From Dissulfuribacter thermophilus (lineage in GTDB: Bacteria > Desulfobacterota > Dissulfuribacteria > Dissulfuribacterales > Dissulfuribacteraceae): 64,000 nucleotides of DNA. The DNA lies in NCBI RefSeq assembly GCF_001687335.1, contig NZ_MAGO01000006.1:62001-126000 (forward strand), in the 5' to 3' direction. Below, piece after piece: positions 55,436 through 63,520 of the stretch. Numbering within the stretch: position 1 is the first letter of the stretch; the number at the start of each line of letters is the position of its first letter. The notes beneath the pieces were generated by a model, which was given only the letters and a program-made list of their open reading frames with translations, was not told where the DNA came from and did no database searches. Both the position numbers and the translations under genes were made by a program.

Positions 55436-55482
55436 AAAAGCCCCAAAGCCACGAGAATGGAGTGGTCAGAGGGGCTTTTTTT
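55436..55482 (+). terminator. Intrinsic terminator after hup
   Basis: AAAAGCCCC (55436-55444) pairs with GGGGCTTTT (55471-55479), followed by further T. A preceding AAAGGGC/GCCCTTT pair (about 55385-55410) may be an additional hairpin. Confidence 0.85.
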
Positions 55483-55578
55483 ATGATTAATATTGTGGGA
55501 GAAAAAATTAAAGTCGACCACATCCGTTGCCGATAAATATTACAGCTAACATAGGCCTAAGGAAACGGGTTGGTTACC

Positions 55579-55995
55579 ATGAATGTTTCACCATATCAGA
55601 TACAAAATGTAATAAGGGCCTACGGTCAGAGGATCGGGAAAAAGGGCCTGATAAGACTTGAATCCGACAATTCTAGATATTCTCCGGATGTGGTTAACAT
55701 ATCTTCTGAGGCAAAACAAAAGCTTATAACCCAAAAGGTGGCCACTGATATTATAGCAAAGGTTAAGGGAAAAGAGGTAACTGATTCGAGGCTAGGGGCA
55801 TATCTTGCAGAGAAGGTGAGCGAAGAATTGGGAGGAAATTTGGAAATTGCTGGCTCACTTGAAGGAAAAAAGGGGTTAAGATTTCGGGTTATTGACCCTC
55901 AAAAAGGAGAGATTCTAAAGGAACTCTCTTCAAAAGATGCAGAAGACCTCATAATGAGGATTTACTCAAAAATAGAAAAAATAGGTAGCGAATAG
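55579..55995 (+). CDS. DVU0524-type FlgM-associated protein
   Basis: This 138-residue protein lies directly before flgM. MNVSPYQIQNVIRAYGQR at the N-terminus, VNISSEAKQKL in the middle and the C-terminal RFRVIDPQKGEILKELSS (a FlaG-like stretch) match the flgM-linked family seen in Desulfovibrio. Its role is unknown but is assumed to be in flagellar regulation. The ATG at 55579 fits the conserved start; a TTG three codons earlier has better spacing to AAGGA, so the start is not certain. Confidence 0.78.
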   Translation: MNVSPYQIQNVIRAYGQRIGKKGLIRLESDNSRYSPDVVNISSEAKQKLITQKVATDIIAKVKGKEVTDSRLGAYLAEKVSEELGGNLEIAGSLEGKKGLRFRVIDPQKGEILKELSSKDAEDLIMRIYSKIEKIGSE

Positions 55996-56007
55996 GGGTT
56001 TAACAAA

Positions 56008-56328
56008 ATGAAGATCAACGATACTCACCAGAAATTGCTAGAAGCATACTTAAACCAAGTGCATGCAGTACAAGGACAGCAGGCACAACAGGTGCAAAAT
56101 GAAAAAAATGCTTCTCAGCAACAAGCAACTCAATCTACTGATAAGGTTGACTTGTCCTCTGGTTCGAGATTGATGCAACAGGTTAATAAGGCTATGTACG
56201 TTAAAGAGCCAGAAAGGACAGCCTATGTCAACGCCTTAAGAGATCAGATCCAACAAGGTACTTACCAAGTGAATGCTGATAAGGTTGCAGACAAAATGAT
56301 GACTGATCTCATCAAGGACTTAGGATAG
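56008..56328 (+). CDS. flgM: Anti-sigma-28 factor FlgM
   Basis: This 106-residue FlgM holds back the flagellar sigma factor FliA until hook completion. The C-terminal half has the sigma-binding pattern TDKVDLSSGSRLMQQVNKA and YVNALRDQIQQGTYQVNADK, then VADKMMTDLIKDL. The N-terminal 45 residues are Gln-rich and disordered. It is 12 bp after the FlgM-associated gene and is followed by two terminators; no other flagellar gene is in the window. Confidence 0.9.
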   Translation: MKINDTHQKLLEAYLNQVHAVQGQQAQQVQNEKNASQQQATQSTDKVDLSSGSRLMQQVNKAMYVKEPERTAYVNALRDQIQQGTYQVNADKVADKMMTDLIKDLG

Positions 56329-56356
56329 TTCCTCCTCCTTATTAATCCCCCGCCTG

Positions 56357-56385
56357 AGGCCCCTTGTTCAAGCTTGGGGCCTTTT
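56357..56385 (+). terminator. Intrinsic terminator after flgM
   Basis: AGGCCCC (56357-56363) pairs with GGGGCCT (56376-56382), followed by TTT. Confidence 0.8.
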
Positions 56386-56396
56386 AGGGTAAAAAC

Positions 56397-56417
56397 AGAG
56401 GCCAAAGGCCTCTTTTT
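56397..56417. terminator. Second, possibly bidirectional terminator
   Basis: AGAGGCC-AAA-GGCCTCT followed by TTTTT on the plus strand and preceded by AAAAAC, so it can also end the minus-strand signalling operon that converges from 56567. The remaining bases to 56566 are A+T-rich with nothing recognised. Confidence 0.8.
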
Positions 56418-56566
56418 ATTTTTTCTCATAAAGATAAATTCCAGCGCCAATACCTTCTAAGAGCTTGATTTATAAAGATTTTCTAATTTTAGAGGTTTAT
56501 ATAATGTCGCATAATATATATTATGTAAAATTAAAACAAACTTTTTTTATTGGGCCTTCTTTTTTA

Positions 56567-57688
56567 TTAGGCCTTCCCTGATGCTATTCGGGCAATTTTT
56601 GAATTAATATCCGACAATAAAAGGACGCTTTTCTTTATGTCCTCAAAGATTGAAGGATATTGATCTTGGCCAACCACTCCTAACTCCACAAGGTCAGCCT
56701 TTCCCAAAATTACTTGAAGTGGCTGATTGAGTTTATGTGAAGCAGCCCTAATAGACTCAAGGATCGAGTCATGAGTGGCCTGTAATTTAGAATAGGCCCT
56801 AAGAACAGAAATTTGGTATCCCTTCATTATATGCTTTGTTAATGTAGAGGCGTTCAGCCCTGAAGACAAAACCAAATCTACACCCAAGACTTCTAATGCC
56901 TCTGCGCTATTGAGATCAGAATTTATAACTATAATAAAAATGCAATCTAATCTCCTATTTTGTCGTATGTTTTTTATTTTAGATTTGATTTCATCTTTTT
57001 TAGTTAAATCATCCCCGATCAACAGTACGCAAAATTTGTCCTCTAAGGCCAACAATCTCTGTTCCAGAATTTGTTCAGTACCATCTTCAATGGCATCTAG
57101 ATTTTCAATCCTGTAACCAAATGGGACCAGTTCATCCCCGAGCCCCTTAATGATTTCCTGGTTCACTCCATAAAGAAGGACTGGACCTATTGTGGCCTTA
57201 CACGAAACCTGATGATTTTTAAACAATAGAGGCTGGCAGTTTTTTTCTACTTCAAGGCCTGTTAAGAGGATCTTTAAGATGTCATCAACTCCTCGAATGT
57301 CCACTATGGACTTGCTACAGGTCCCTATCATGAAACACAAATCAAGACCTATGGCCTCTTTTGCCGCTGATGATAGAGCCTTTTTAATCCTACTTGCCAC
57401 AAAATCTGCCCCTGCTTCATGGGTCTCTTTCAAATGGATGAGAAACGATGAATCACTTAAGAAATAAATTTCATCATAGTTTCTAATTAACGATTTAATC
57501 GTATGAATTCCTCTTTCATGCAGGAACCTTGCGGCTATTTCTTTTTCTTCATCTTCATGAAGGCACTGGGGGTCCAATGCAACCAAGATTACCGTTAGAT
57601 CATAGTCCTGGACCCCTCTTCCCTTTTGAATCAAGGAGCCAAGGATCTTTTTTAAATTCTCTAAAGACGTATTATCGATTTCTATCAT
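56567..57688 (-). CDS. Degenerate GGDEF / REC-like protein ending in a lone HisKA-like helix pair
   Basis: This 373-residue protein lies directly after a histidine kinase gene (adjacent stop and start). The first 125 residues (LTVILVALDP, LIRNYDEIYFLSDSSFLIHL) look like a GGDEF-type fold without the GG[D/E]EF motif. Residues about 205-300 (FCVLLIGDDLTKKDEI, VLGVDLVLSSGLNASTL) resemble a receiver domain. The end (ASHKLNQPLQVILGKADLVE) resembles a HisKA dimerisation helix with its histidine, but no ATPase domain follows. It may be a scaffold or phosphoacceptor for the neighbouring kinase. Domain calls are by eye. Confidence 0.6.
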   Translation of the reverse strand: MIEIDNTSLENLKKILGSLIQKGRGVQDYDLTVILVALDPQCLHEDEEKEIAARFLHERGIHTIKSLIRNYDEIYFLSDSSFLIHLKETHEAGADFVASRIKKALSSAAKEAIGLDLCFMIGTCSKSIVDIRGVDDILKILLTGLEVEKNCQPLLFKNHQVSCKATIGPVLLYGVNQEIIKGLGDELVPFGYRIENLDAIEDGTEQILEQRLLALEDKFCVLLIGDDLTKKDEIKSKIKNIRQNRRLDCIFIIVINSDLNSAEALEVLGVDLVLSSGLNASTLTKHIMKGYQISVLRAYSKLQATHDSILESIRAASHKLNQPLQVILGKADLVELGVVGQDQYPSIFEDIKKSVLLLSDINSKIARIASGKA

Positions 57689-58774
57689 CTATTCTTGTCC
57701 TCCATGTTTTGGGACCTTAAACCAAAATTTCATTCCGCCTTCAGGTCTATTCTGCGCCCAAACCTCCCCTCCATGGGCCTCGATAATGCTTTTTACAACT
57801 GCAAGTCCGAGGCCAGAACCAGGCTCCTCGCCCTCTTCCACTTTTGTCTTTCCTTTGAAGAATGGATCAAACACGTGGGGCAAATCTTTTTCGTCAATAC
57901 CAGGACCCCGATCTTCGACTTCCAGGATTACTGAATCATCAACTGGTTTCACCTTAACGTAGACCTCAGAACTTTTTGGAGAAAACTTTATTGCGTTGTC
58001 CAAAAGGTTTGTGATAGCACGCTGAAGTTGTTTGGAGTCAGCCTTAATTATGGTCAATTCATCGGGGACTTGCATCATTATCTTTATTTTCTTTTCACCT
58101 GCCTTTACCTTTATGCCATCAATTATCTCTTCTATTATTTCTTCCAGACTGCACTCCTCCAACGAAAGCGGAACCTTCCCTGCCTCCAATCTCAAAATTT
58201 CCAAGATAACATGAATGTAGTTTTCAAGACGCTGGATCTCCCTATAGACGGTCTCTAAGTAGGTCTTTTGTTTGGCATTTAACTCACCTGCCTTCCCATT
58301 AAGTAGCCTCAAAATAAAGCCCCCGGCAATTGCAACGGGGGCCTTTAGGTCGTGAGCAAACATAGATATCAAAATATCTCTGTGTTGTTCCAGTTTTTCC
58401 TGCTCTCTCCTGTCTCTCAAGAGCTCAATTATTCCATATTGTTTACCCGTAGGATCCGTTATGGATGTCACTGTGATAGAAACCGGTATACGGGTACCTG
58501 ATTTGTTTATCAAAAAGGTGTCTTCTTTTATTATCTTGGTTTGTTCAAATTCTTCTGAGATTGGACACTTTGCATCACAAAGGCTACTTTTTAGTACCTC
58601 ATTACACCTTTTGCCTACAGCCTCATTTCGGGTATATCCTGTGAGTTTTTCTGCTTCTCTATTAAATTCAAGGATAGTACCACTGGTATCTATGGCAACA
58701 AATCCTATAGGCAAACTAGGAATAATGAGGTTGCATAGTTCCTCATGACCAATACCGTCTTTTAAAATTTTCAT
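57689..58774 (-). CDS. PAS-domain sensor histidine kinase
   Basis: This 361-residue soluble kinase has a PAS domain (about 15-125, GFVAIDTSGTILEFNREAEKL), with three cysteines in RCNEVLKSSLCDAKCPI that could bind a metal or sense redox. A HisKA domain follows with the histidine in MFAHDLKAPVAIAGGF, then HATPase with N box NLLDNAIKFSPKSSEVY, G1 DRGPGID and G2 GSGLGLAVVKSI. No membrane helix. The ATG at 58774 has AGGTGA at 5 nt; a TTG six codons earlier would overlap mrp. It is coupled to the kinase-like partner downstream. Confidence 0.9.
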   Translation of the reverse strand: MKILKDGIGHEELCNLIIPSLPIGFVAIDTSGTILEFNREAEKLTGYTRNEAVGKRCNEVLKSSLCDAKCPISEEFEQTKIIKEDTFLINKSGTRIPVSITVTSITDPTGKQYGIIELLRDRREQEKLEQHRDILISMFAHDLKAPVAIAGGFILRLLNGKAGELNAKQKTYLETVYREIQRLENYIHVILEILRLEAGKVPLSLEECSLEEIIEEIIDGIKVKAGEKKIKIMMQVPDELTIIKADSKQLQRAITNLLDNAIKFSPKSSEVYVKVKPVDDSVILEVEDRGPGIDEKDLPHVFDPFFKGKTKVEEGEEPGSGLGLAVVKSIIEAHGGEVWAQNRPEGGMKFWFKVPKHGGQE

Positions 58775-58788
58775 TTGCTCACCTGAGG

Positions 58789-59853
58789 TCAATTATTTGG
58801 TTGAGTTTCACACTCCTCTATTACTTTTTGGGCAAGCGTGAAAAAGACCTCTGATGTCTCGTCTCTTTTTGCAGAGATCGGCTCACCAGAATCCCCTCCT
58901 ATACGTATCTGTGGATCGATGGGGATTTTCGCAAGGAGTGGAATTTGAAAGGCCTTTGCAAGTTTTTCACCACCACCGCTTCCGAATATATCCAGAATAT
59001 CATCTTCGCTTCCACCTGGCATCTTTAAATATGACATATTTTCAACTATTCCCAAAATTGGTATTTCCTCGGTTTTAAAAAGGCCAATTGCCCTTCTCAC
59101 ATCTGATACAGCCACCTTTTGTGGGGTTGTAACAACTATGACGCCATCCAAGGGGATTGATTTGGTTACAGTGATAGTGGCATCTCCAGTTCCAGGTGGC
59201 AAATCCACTATCAAGAAGTCAAGATCGTCCCATTTCACCTTTCCCAAAAATTCTTTTATTGCCTTGTTTACCAGAGGGCCTCTCCATACAATTGGAACCC
59301 CCTCCCCTGCCAAAGTGGCTGTAGACATAACTTTCACCCCATATTTTTCCAAGGGAAGAAGCATCCCCTTTGATCCAAGGGGACGATCCTTTATACCCAT
59401 CATAATGGGGATATCTGGACCATGAAAATCGGCATCGAGGATACCTGTGTTTTTCCCTAATCCCTTAAGTGCAACTGCCAGGTTCACAGATACCGTAGAT
59501 TTTCCTACCCCACCCTTTCCGCTGGCAACAGCGATTACCCTCTTTACTTTCTTAATTCCTTCCATTTCAGATGGGGCCTGACCAAAGAGTTTTGCGCGTT
59601 CCTCGCTGGTCATGGCAGTCATCACAACTTCCACGTAGTTCACACCTGGGACAGCCTTTACAGCCTCTTCAACATCCTGTTTTATTTTTGTCTTTAGAGG
59701 ACATCCTGCAAAGGTAAGTGAAATGGTAACTCGTACTGCATCGCCACTTATTTCAACATCTTTTACCATACCGAGATCTACTAGGCTTCTATTGAGCTCC
59801 GGATCATTAACCCCTTTCAGGGCATCCATAATAGTTTCCTTGGTCACTGCCAT
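58789..59853 (-). CDS. mrp: Mrp/NBP35-family P-loop ATPase without the CxxC motif
   Basis: This 354-residue protein has an N-terminal MIP18/DUF59 domain (DPELNRSLVDLGMVKDV, FAGCPLKTKI) and a ParA-like ATPase with the deviant Walker A ASGKGGVGKSTVSVNLA, DADFHGPD and DLPPGTGDATIT. Mrp proteins carry and transfer 4Fe-4S clusters through a CxxC before the IFG(S/T)GGGEKLA segment. Here that stretch reads NMSYLKMPGGSEDDILDIFG and has no cysteine, so cluster binding at the usual site is not expected. The ATG at 59853 follows GGAGG. It heads the minus-strand signalling run. Confidence 0.92.
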   Translation of the reverse strand: MAVTKETIMDALKGVNDPELNRSLVDLGMVKDVEISGDAVRVTISLTFAGCPLKTKIKQDVEEAVKAVPGVNYVEVVMTAMTSEERAKLFGQAPSEMEGIKKVKRVIAVASGKGGVGKSTVSVNLAVALKGLGKNTGILDADFHGPDIPIMMGIKDRPLGSKGMLLPLEKYGVKVMSTATLAGEGVPIVWRGPLVNKAIKEFLGKVKWDDLDFLIVDLPPGTGDATITVTKSIPLDGVIVVTTPQKVAVSDVRRAIGLFKTEEIPILGIVENMSYLKMPGGSEDDILDIFGSGGGEKLAKAFQIPLLAKIPIDPQIRIGGDSGEPISAKRDETSEVFFTLAQKVIEECETQPNN

Positions 59854-59967
59854 TTTTTTTTTATTCCTCCAGACACAAAAGCTTTTATTCACCTCTTTAG
59901 GATATTACAATAAAACTCAAAAATGGAAAAACAAAATCCGAATCAATTCTCAATTCAAAATTTGAAA

Positions 59968-60735
59968 ATGAACAAAAGCGATCAAAAAAAACGTCTTGAT
60001 TCTCTTTTGGTAGATCGTGGCCTATGCCCTTCCCGCTCAAAGGCCCAGGCACTTATATTATCTGGCAAGGTCTTGGTGGACGGGAAGGTCAGAGATAAGC
60101 CTGGAATCAGATTTAAACAAGATTGTAACATCACTATTGAGGAGCCTCTAAATCCTTTTGTTAGCAGAGGTGGCCTAAAATTGGAAAAGGCCCTAGATCA
60201 CTTTTCCATTGATGTCCGAGAAAAAGTCTGTATAGACGTAGGTGCATCCACAGGTGGGTTCACCCACTGTTTATTGATGAGAGGGGCACGGCGCGTTATA
60301 GCAATCGATGTAGGCTATGGGCAACTTGACTGGTCATTGAGGAATGATCCCAGGGTCGTTGTCATGGAAAGGACGAATTTTAGGCACATCAATCCAGACT
60401 CCTTTCCTTATAAAGATAATGATCTTATAGTGATTGATGTGTCCTTTATATCTCTTAAACTTATTTTACCAGTAGCAAAAGAACTGCTTAGGGCAGATGG
60501 CCTTATTGTAGCACTTGTAAAACCCCAGTTTGAAGTCGGTCCCCAACATGTTGGCAAAGGCGGCATAGTAAAAGATCCAAATCTTCACAAAATGGTGGTA
60601 GATGAGATTACCCGTTTTTCCCAAGAGCAACTGGCTCTTTTGCCTTTGGGAGTAGTAGAATCCCCTATTCTAGGGGCAAAAGGGAATAAAGAGTTTTTAC
60701 TGACCTTGAAAGCAAAAACTTCATGTTGTACATGA
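59968..60735 (+). CDS. tlyA: TlyA-family rRNA methyltransferase
   Basis: This protein of about 255 residues has an N-terminal S4 RNA-binding domain (RLDSLLVDRGLCPSRSKAQA, LILSGKVLVDGK) and an FtsJ/RrmJ-type methyltransferase (VSRGGLKLEKALD, VCIDVGASTGGFTHCLL, ALVKPQFEVG). TlyA makes 2'-O-methylcytidine in rRNA. The start is uncertain: ATG 59968 fits the domain, a longer frame begins at 59923, and neither has a clear ribosome binding site. It is divergent from mrp. Confidence 0.88.
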   Translation: MNKSDQKKRLDSLLVDRGLCPSRSKAQALILSGKVLVDGKVRDKPGIRFKQDCNITIEEPLNPFVSRGGLKLEKALDHFSIDVREKVCIDVGASTGGFTHCLLMRGARRVIAIDVGYGQLDWSLRNDPRVVVMERTNFRHINPDSFPYKDNDLIVIDVSFISLKLILPVAKELLRADGLIVALVKPQFEVGPQHVGKGGIVKDPNLHKMVVDEITRFSQEQLALLPLGVVESPILGAKGNKEFLLTLKAKTSCCT

Positions 60736-60804
60736 GAGATTTATTAGATTTGATAATAAAAAAATCAGACAATAATAAAATGGGGCTCACCCGGAGGTAA
60801 AAAA

Positions 60805-61119
60805 GTGGACGAAACTCGATTTTCAGAATTTGCAGACATTGAGGAAGAAGCAGATGAAGTAGTAGAAGAACCCCCCTTATATAAGGTTATACTTTTAAAT
60901 GATGATTACACTACTATGGATTTTGTTGTGGGAATTTTGGAAGAAATCTTCCATAAAACACCTTCAGAAGCGACTCAGATTATGTTACTCATACACAATA
61001 CAGGGTCTGGAGTCTGTGGGATTTATCCTAAAGAGATTGCAGAAACTAAAATAGAACAGGTCCACTCTAAGGCGAAAAATGCCGGTTTTCCCCTTAGAGC
61101 CGTTATGGAAAAGGAGTAA
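60805..61119 (+). CDS. clpS: ClpS adaptor
   Basis: This 104-residue N-degron adaptor delivers substrates to ClpA. The acidic N-terminal 20 residues precede YKVILLNDDYTTMDFVVGIL, which holds the conserved Asn-Asp pocket, and LLIHNTGSGVCGIYPKEIAE supplies the histidine. GTG start at 60805 behind GGAGG. It lies 6 bp before clpA, the standard pair. Confidence 0.95.
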   Translation: MDETRFSEFADIEEEADEVVEEPPLYKVILLNDDYTTMDFVVGILEEIFHKTPSEATQIMLLIHNTGSGVCGIYPKEIAETKIEQVHSKAKNAGFPLRAVMEKE

Positions 61120-61125
61120 TTTTTC

Positions 61126-63420
61126 ATGATTAATAAAGATCTTGAATTGATGCTTGGTGCAGCTGCAAGAGAGGCCCAGGCAAGACATCATGAATATCTA
61201 TCTGTGGAACACTTGCTTTACGCCCTACTCCATCACAATGAGGCTTTGACAATTATCACAGCATGTGGTGGGAATCCAGAAAGACTGAAGCAGAGACTAG
61301 AACACTTTTTTAATACACATATGGAGACCTTGGAGGAACAACCTACAGAGGCTCCTCAACCTACCCTTGCGCTCCAGCGTGTCCTTCAAAGAACAATAAT
61401 GCATGTTCAATCAGCAGGGAAAGACGAAGCTGGAATCGGAGATCTCCTTGCTGCCATCATGACAGAAGAAGATTCTTACGCAGTATTCTTTCTAAAACAA
61501 GAAGGGATTTCGAGGATTGACATACTAGAATTCATTTCCCACGGCGTATCCAAGGTGCCCTATATTCAGAGAGAAACAGACGATAATCCAACAAAGAAAC
61601 AGGCACAAGAAGAATCGCAAAAGGCAGCAAAACAGGGCGAGGCCACAGCCCTAGAACATTTCACCATCAACCTCACTCAGCGAGCAAGGGATGGAAAAAT
61701 TGACCCTTTAGTAGGCCGTAGCCGGGAACTTGAACGCGTCATGCAGGTATTGGTTCGCCGGAGGAAAAACAATCCCATATTTGTCGGAGAACCTGGTGTT
61801 GGCAAGACTGCCCTGTGTGAGGGACTAGCAAGGCTTATTGAATCAGGGAACGTACCTGATGAACTCAAAGGTTTTGAAATGTATTCCCTGGACATGGGTT
61901 CACTTATTGCCGGAACTAAGTATAGAGGTGAATTCGAGGCGAGGTTAAAAGAGGTATTAAAAGAGCTCAAACAGAGGGAAAAGGTCATTCTGGTAATAGA
62001 TGAAATCCATACCATCGTAGGAGCTGGTGCCACAAGCGGCGGCTCCCTGGATGCATCAAACATACTTAAGCCAGTCTTACAAGAAGGTGAGATTCGATTT
62101 ATTGGCTCAACTACTTATGAAGAGTACAGGAATTTCTTTGAAAAAGACCGGGCGCTAACAAGACGTTTTCAAAAGATAGAGATTGGGGAACCAACTGTCG
62201 AGGAAACTATTGAGATACTTAAAGGCCTAAAATCCCGTTACGAAGACTACCATGGATGCAAATTTACAGAAGGAGCCTTAAAGGCCGCTGCTAGACTGTC
62301 CCAACGCTACATCACTGATAGGTTTCTCCCAGATAAGGCAATAGATGTAATCGATGAGGCAGCAGCAATAGTAAAACTAAAAAAGAGTGGTTCCAAGGCA
62401 AAGAGACTTGTCACCCAACGGCACATCGAACAGGTGGTTGCCAAAATCGCAAGGATACCTGCAAGGAGCCTAAGCCGTACAGATCTATCGAGGCTTGAAG
62501 ACCTAGAACCACGGCTAAAGACGAGGGTATTCGGACAGGACAGAGGAGTGGAACTACTAGTTAGGGCCATTAAAAGGTCCAAGGCAGGATTAGGGCATCC
62601 TGACCATCCCATTGGTTCCTTTTTGTTTATTGGTCCTACAGGGGTTGGAAAGACTGAACTTGCCCGTGAGACTGCACGAATACTTGGAATCAACTTCATT
62701 CGTTTTGATATGAGTGAATACATGGAAAAGCATTCTGTATCCAGACTAATCGGAGCACCTCCAGGGTATGTTGGCTTTGAACAGGGGGGACTCCTTACGG
62801 AAGCTGTTAGAAAGAGCCCCCACTGTGTTTTGTTACTCGACGAAATTGAAAAGGCACATCCAGATGTCTTCAATGTGCTCCTTCAGGTCATGGACTACGC
62901 CACCCTCACTGACAATACAGGGAGGAAGACAGACTTTAGGCACACTATTTTGATCATGACATCAAATGTGGGTGCAAGGGAATTGGAACGCCGAACAATT
63001 GGCTTTTCTCCTGATAACATTAAAGAAAACGTAGAGAAGGCCGACGCTGCCGTCAAGGAATGCTTTAGTCCTGAATTCAGAAACAGACTGGATGCCGTGA
63101 TTCCATTCAATCCTTTAACCCCCAAAATTATGGAATCCATTGTTGACAAATTTATAGAGGAGTTGAACACCCAGCTAAAATCCAAAAAAATTGTGGTCAA
63201 ACTCTCAGCCAAGGCAAGACAGTGGTTTGCCAAACACGGCTATGATGAAAGACGTGGGGCACGTCCTTTATCAAGACTCATACAGGAAAAGATAAAGGAT
63301 CCATTGGCCGATGTGCTTTTGTTTAGAAAAGAAATGAAGAAGGATAAGGCTACCAAGAGGTTCAATGAAATTGTGGTTGATATTGATCCACAAAAGGAAG
63401 TGGTTTTGAAAAGCGAATAA
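61126..63420 (+). CDS. clpA: ATP-dependent Clp protease ATPase ClpA
   Basis: This 764-residue AAA+ unfoldase works with ClpP. It has the N-terminal double repeat (LMLGAAAREAQARHHEYLSV to about 140), a first ATPase domain with GEPGVGKTALCEGLA and VIDEIHTIVGAGATSGG, and a second with GPTGVGKTELARETA and LLLDEIEKAHPDVFN. The ClpP-docking loop RTIGFSPDN is present. There is no ClpB-type middle coiled coil, which with clpS adjacency confirms ClpA. Confidence 0.97.
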   Translation: MINKDLELMLGAAAREAQARHHEYLSVEHLLYALLHHNEALTIITACGGNPERLKQRLEHFFNTHMETLEEQPTEAPQPTLALQRVLQRTIMHVQSAGKDEAGIGDLLAAIMTEEDSYAVFFLKQEGISRIDILEFISHGVSKVPYIQRETDDNPTKKQAQEESQKAAKQGEATALEHFTINLTQRARDGKIDPLVGRSRELERVMQVLVRRRKNNPIFVGEPGVGKTALCEGLARLIESGNVPDELKGFEMYSLDMGSLIAGTKYRGEFEARLKEVLKELKQREKVILVIDEIHTIVGAGATSGGSLDASNILKPVLQEGEIRFIGSTTYEEYRNFFEKDRALTRRFQKIEIGEPTVEETIEILKGLKSRYEDYHGCKFTEGALKAAARLSQRYITDRFLPDKAIDVIDEAAAIVKLKKSGSKAKRLVTQRHIEQVVAKIARIPARSLSRTDLSRLEDLEPRLKTRVFGQDRGVELLVRAIKRSKAGLGHPDHPIGSFLFIGPTGVGKTELARETARILGINFIRFDMSEYMEKHSVSRLIGAPPGYVGFEQGGLLTEAVRKSPHCVLLLDEIEKAHPDVFNVLLQVMDYATLTDNTGRKTDFRHTILIMTSNVGARELERRTIGFSPDNIKENVEKADAAVKECFSPEFRNRLDAVIPFNPLTPKIMESIVDKFIEELNTQLKSKKIVVKLSAKARQWFAKHGYDERRGARPLSRLIQEKIKDPLADVLLFRKEMKKDKATKRFNEIVVDIDPQKEVVLKSE

Positions 63421-63520
63421 TCCCAGATTATACACCTAAAATGGAGCTTTTTAAGCATCTTAGGCAAACTCGCTGCATGATCTGGGATGAACTCTTGACC
63501 ATTCAGAAAGGATTTTATTC

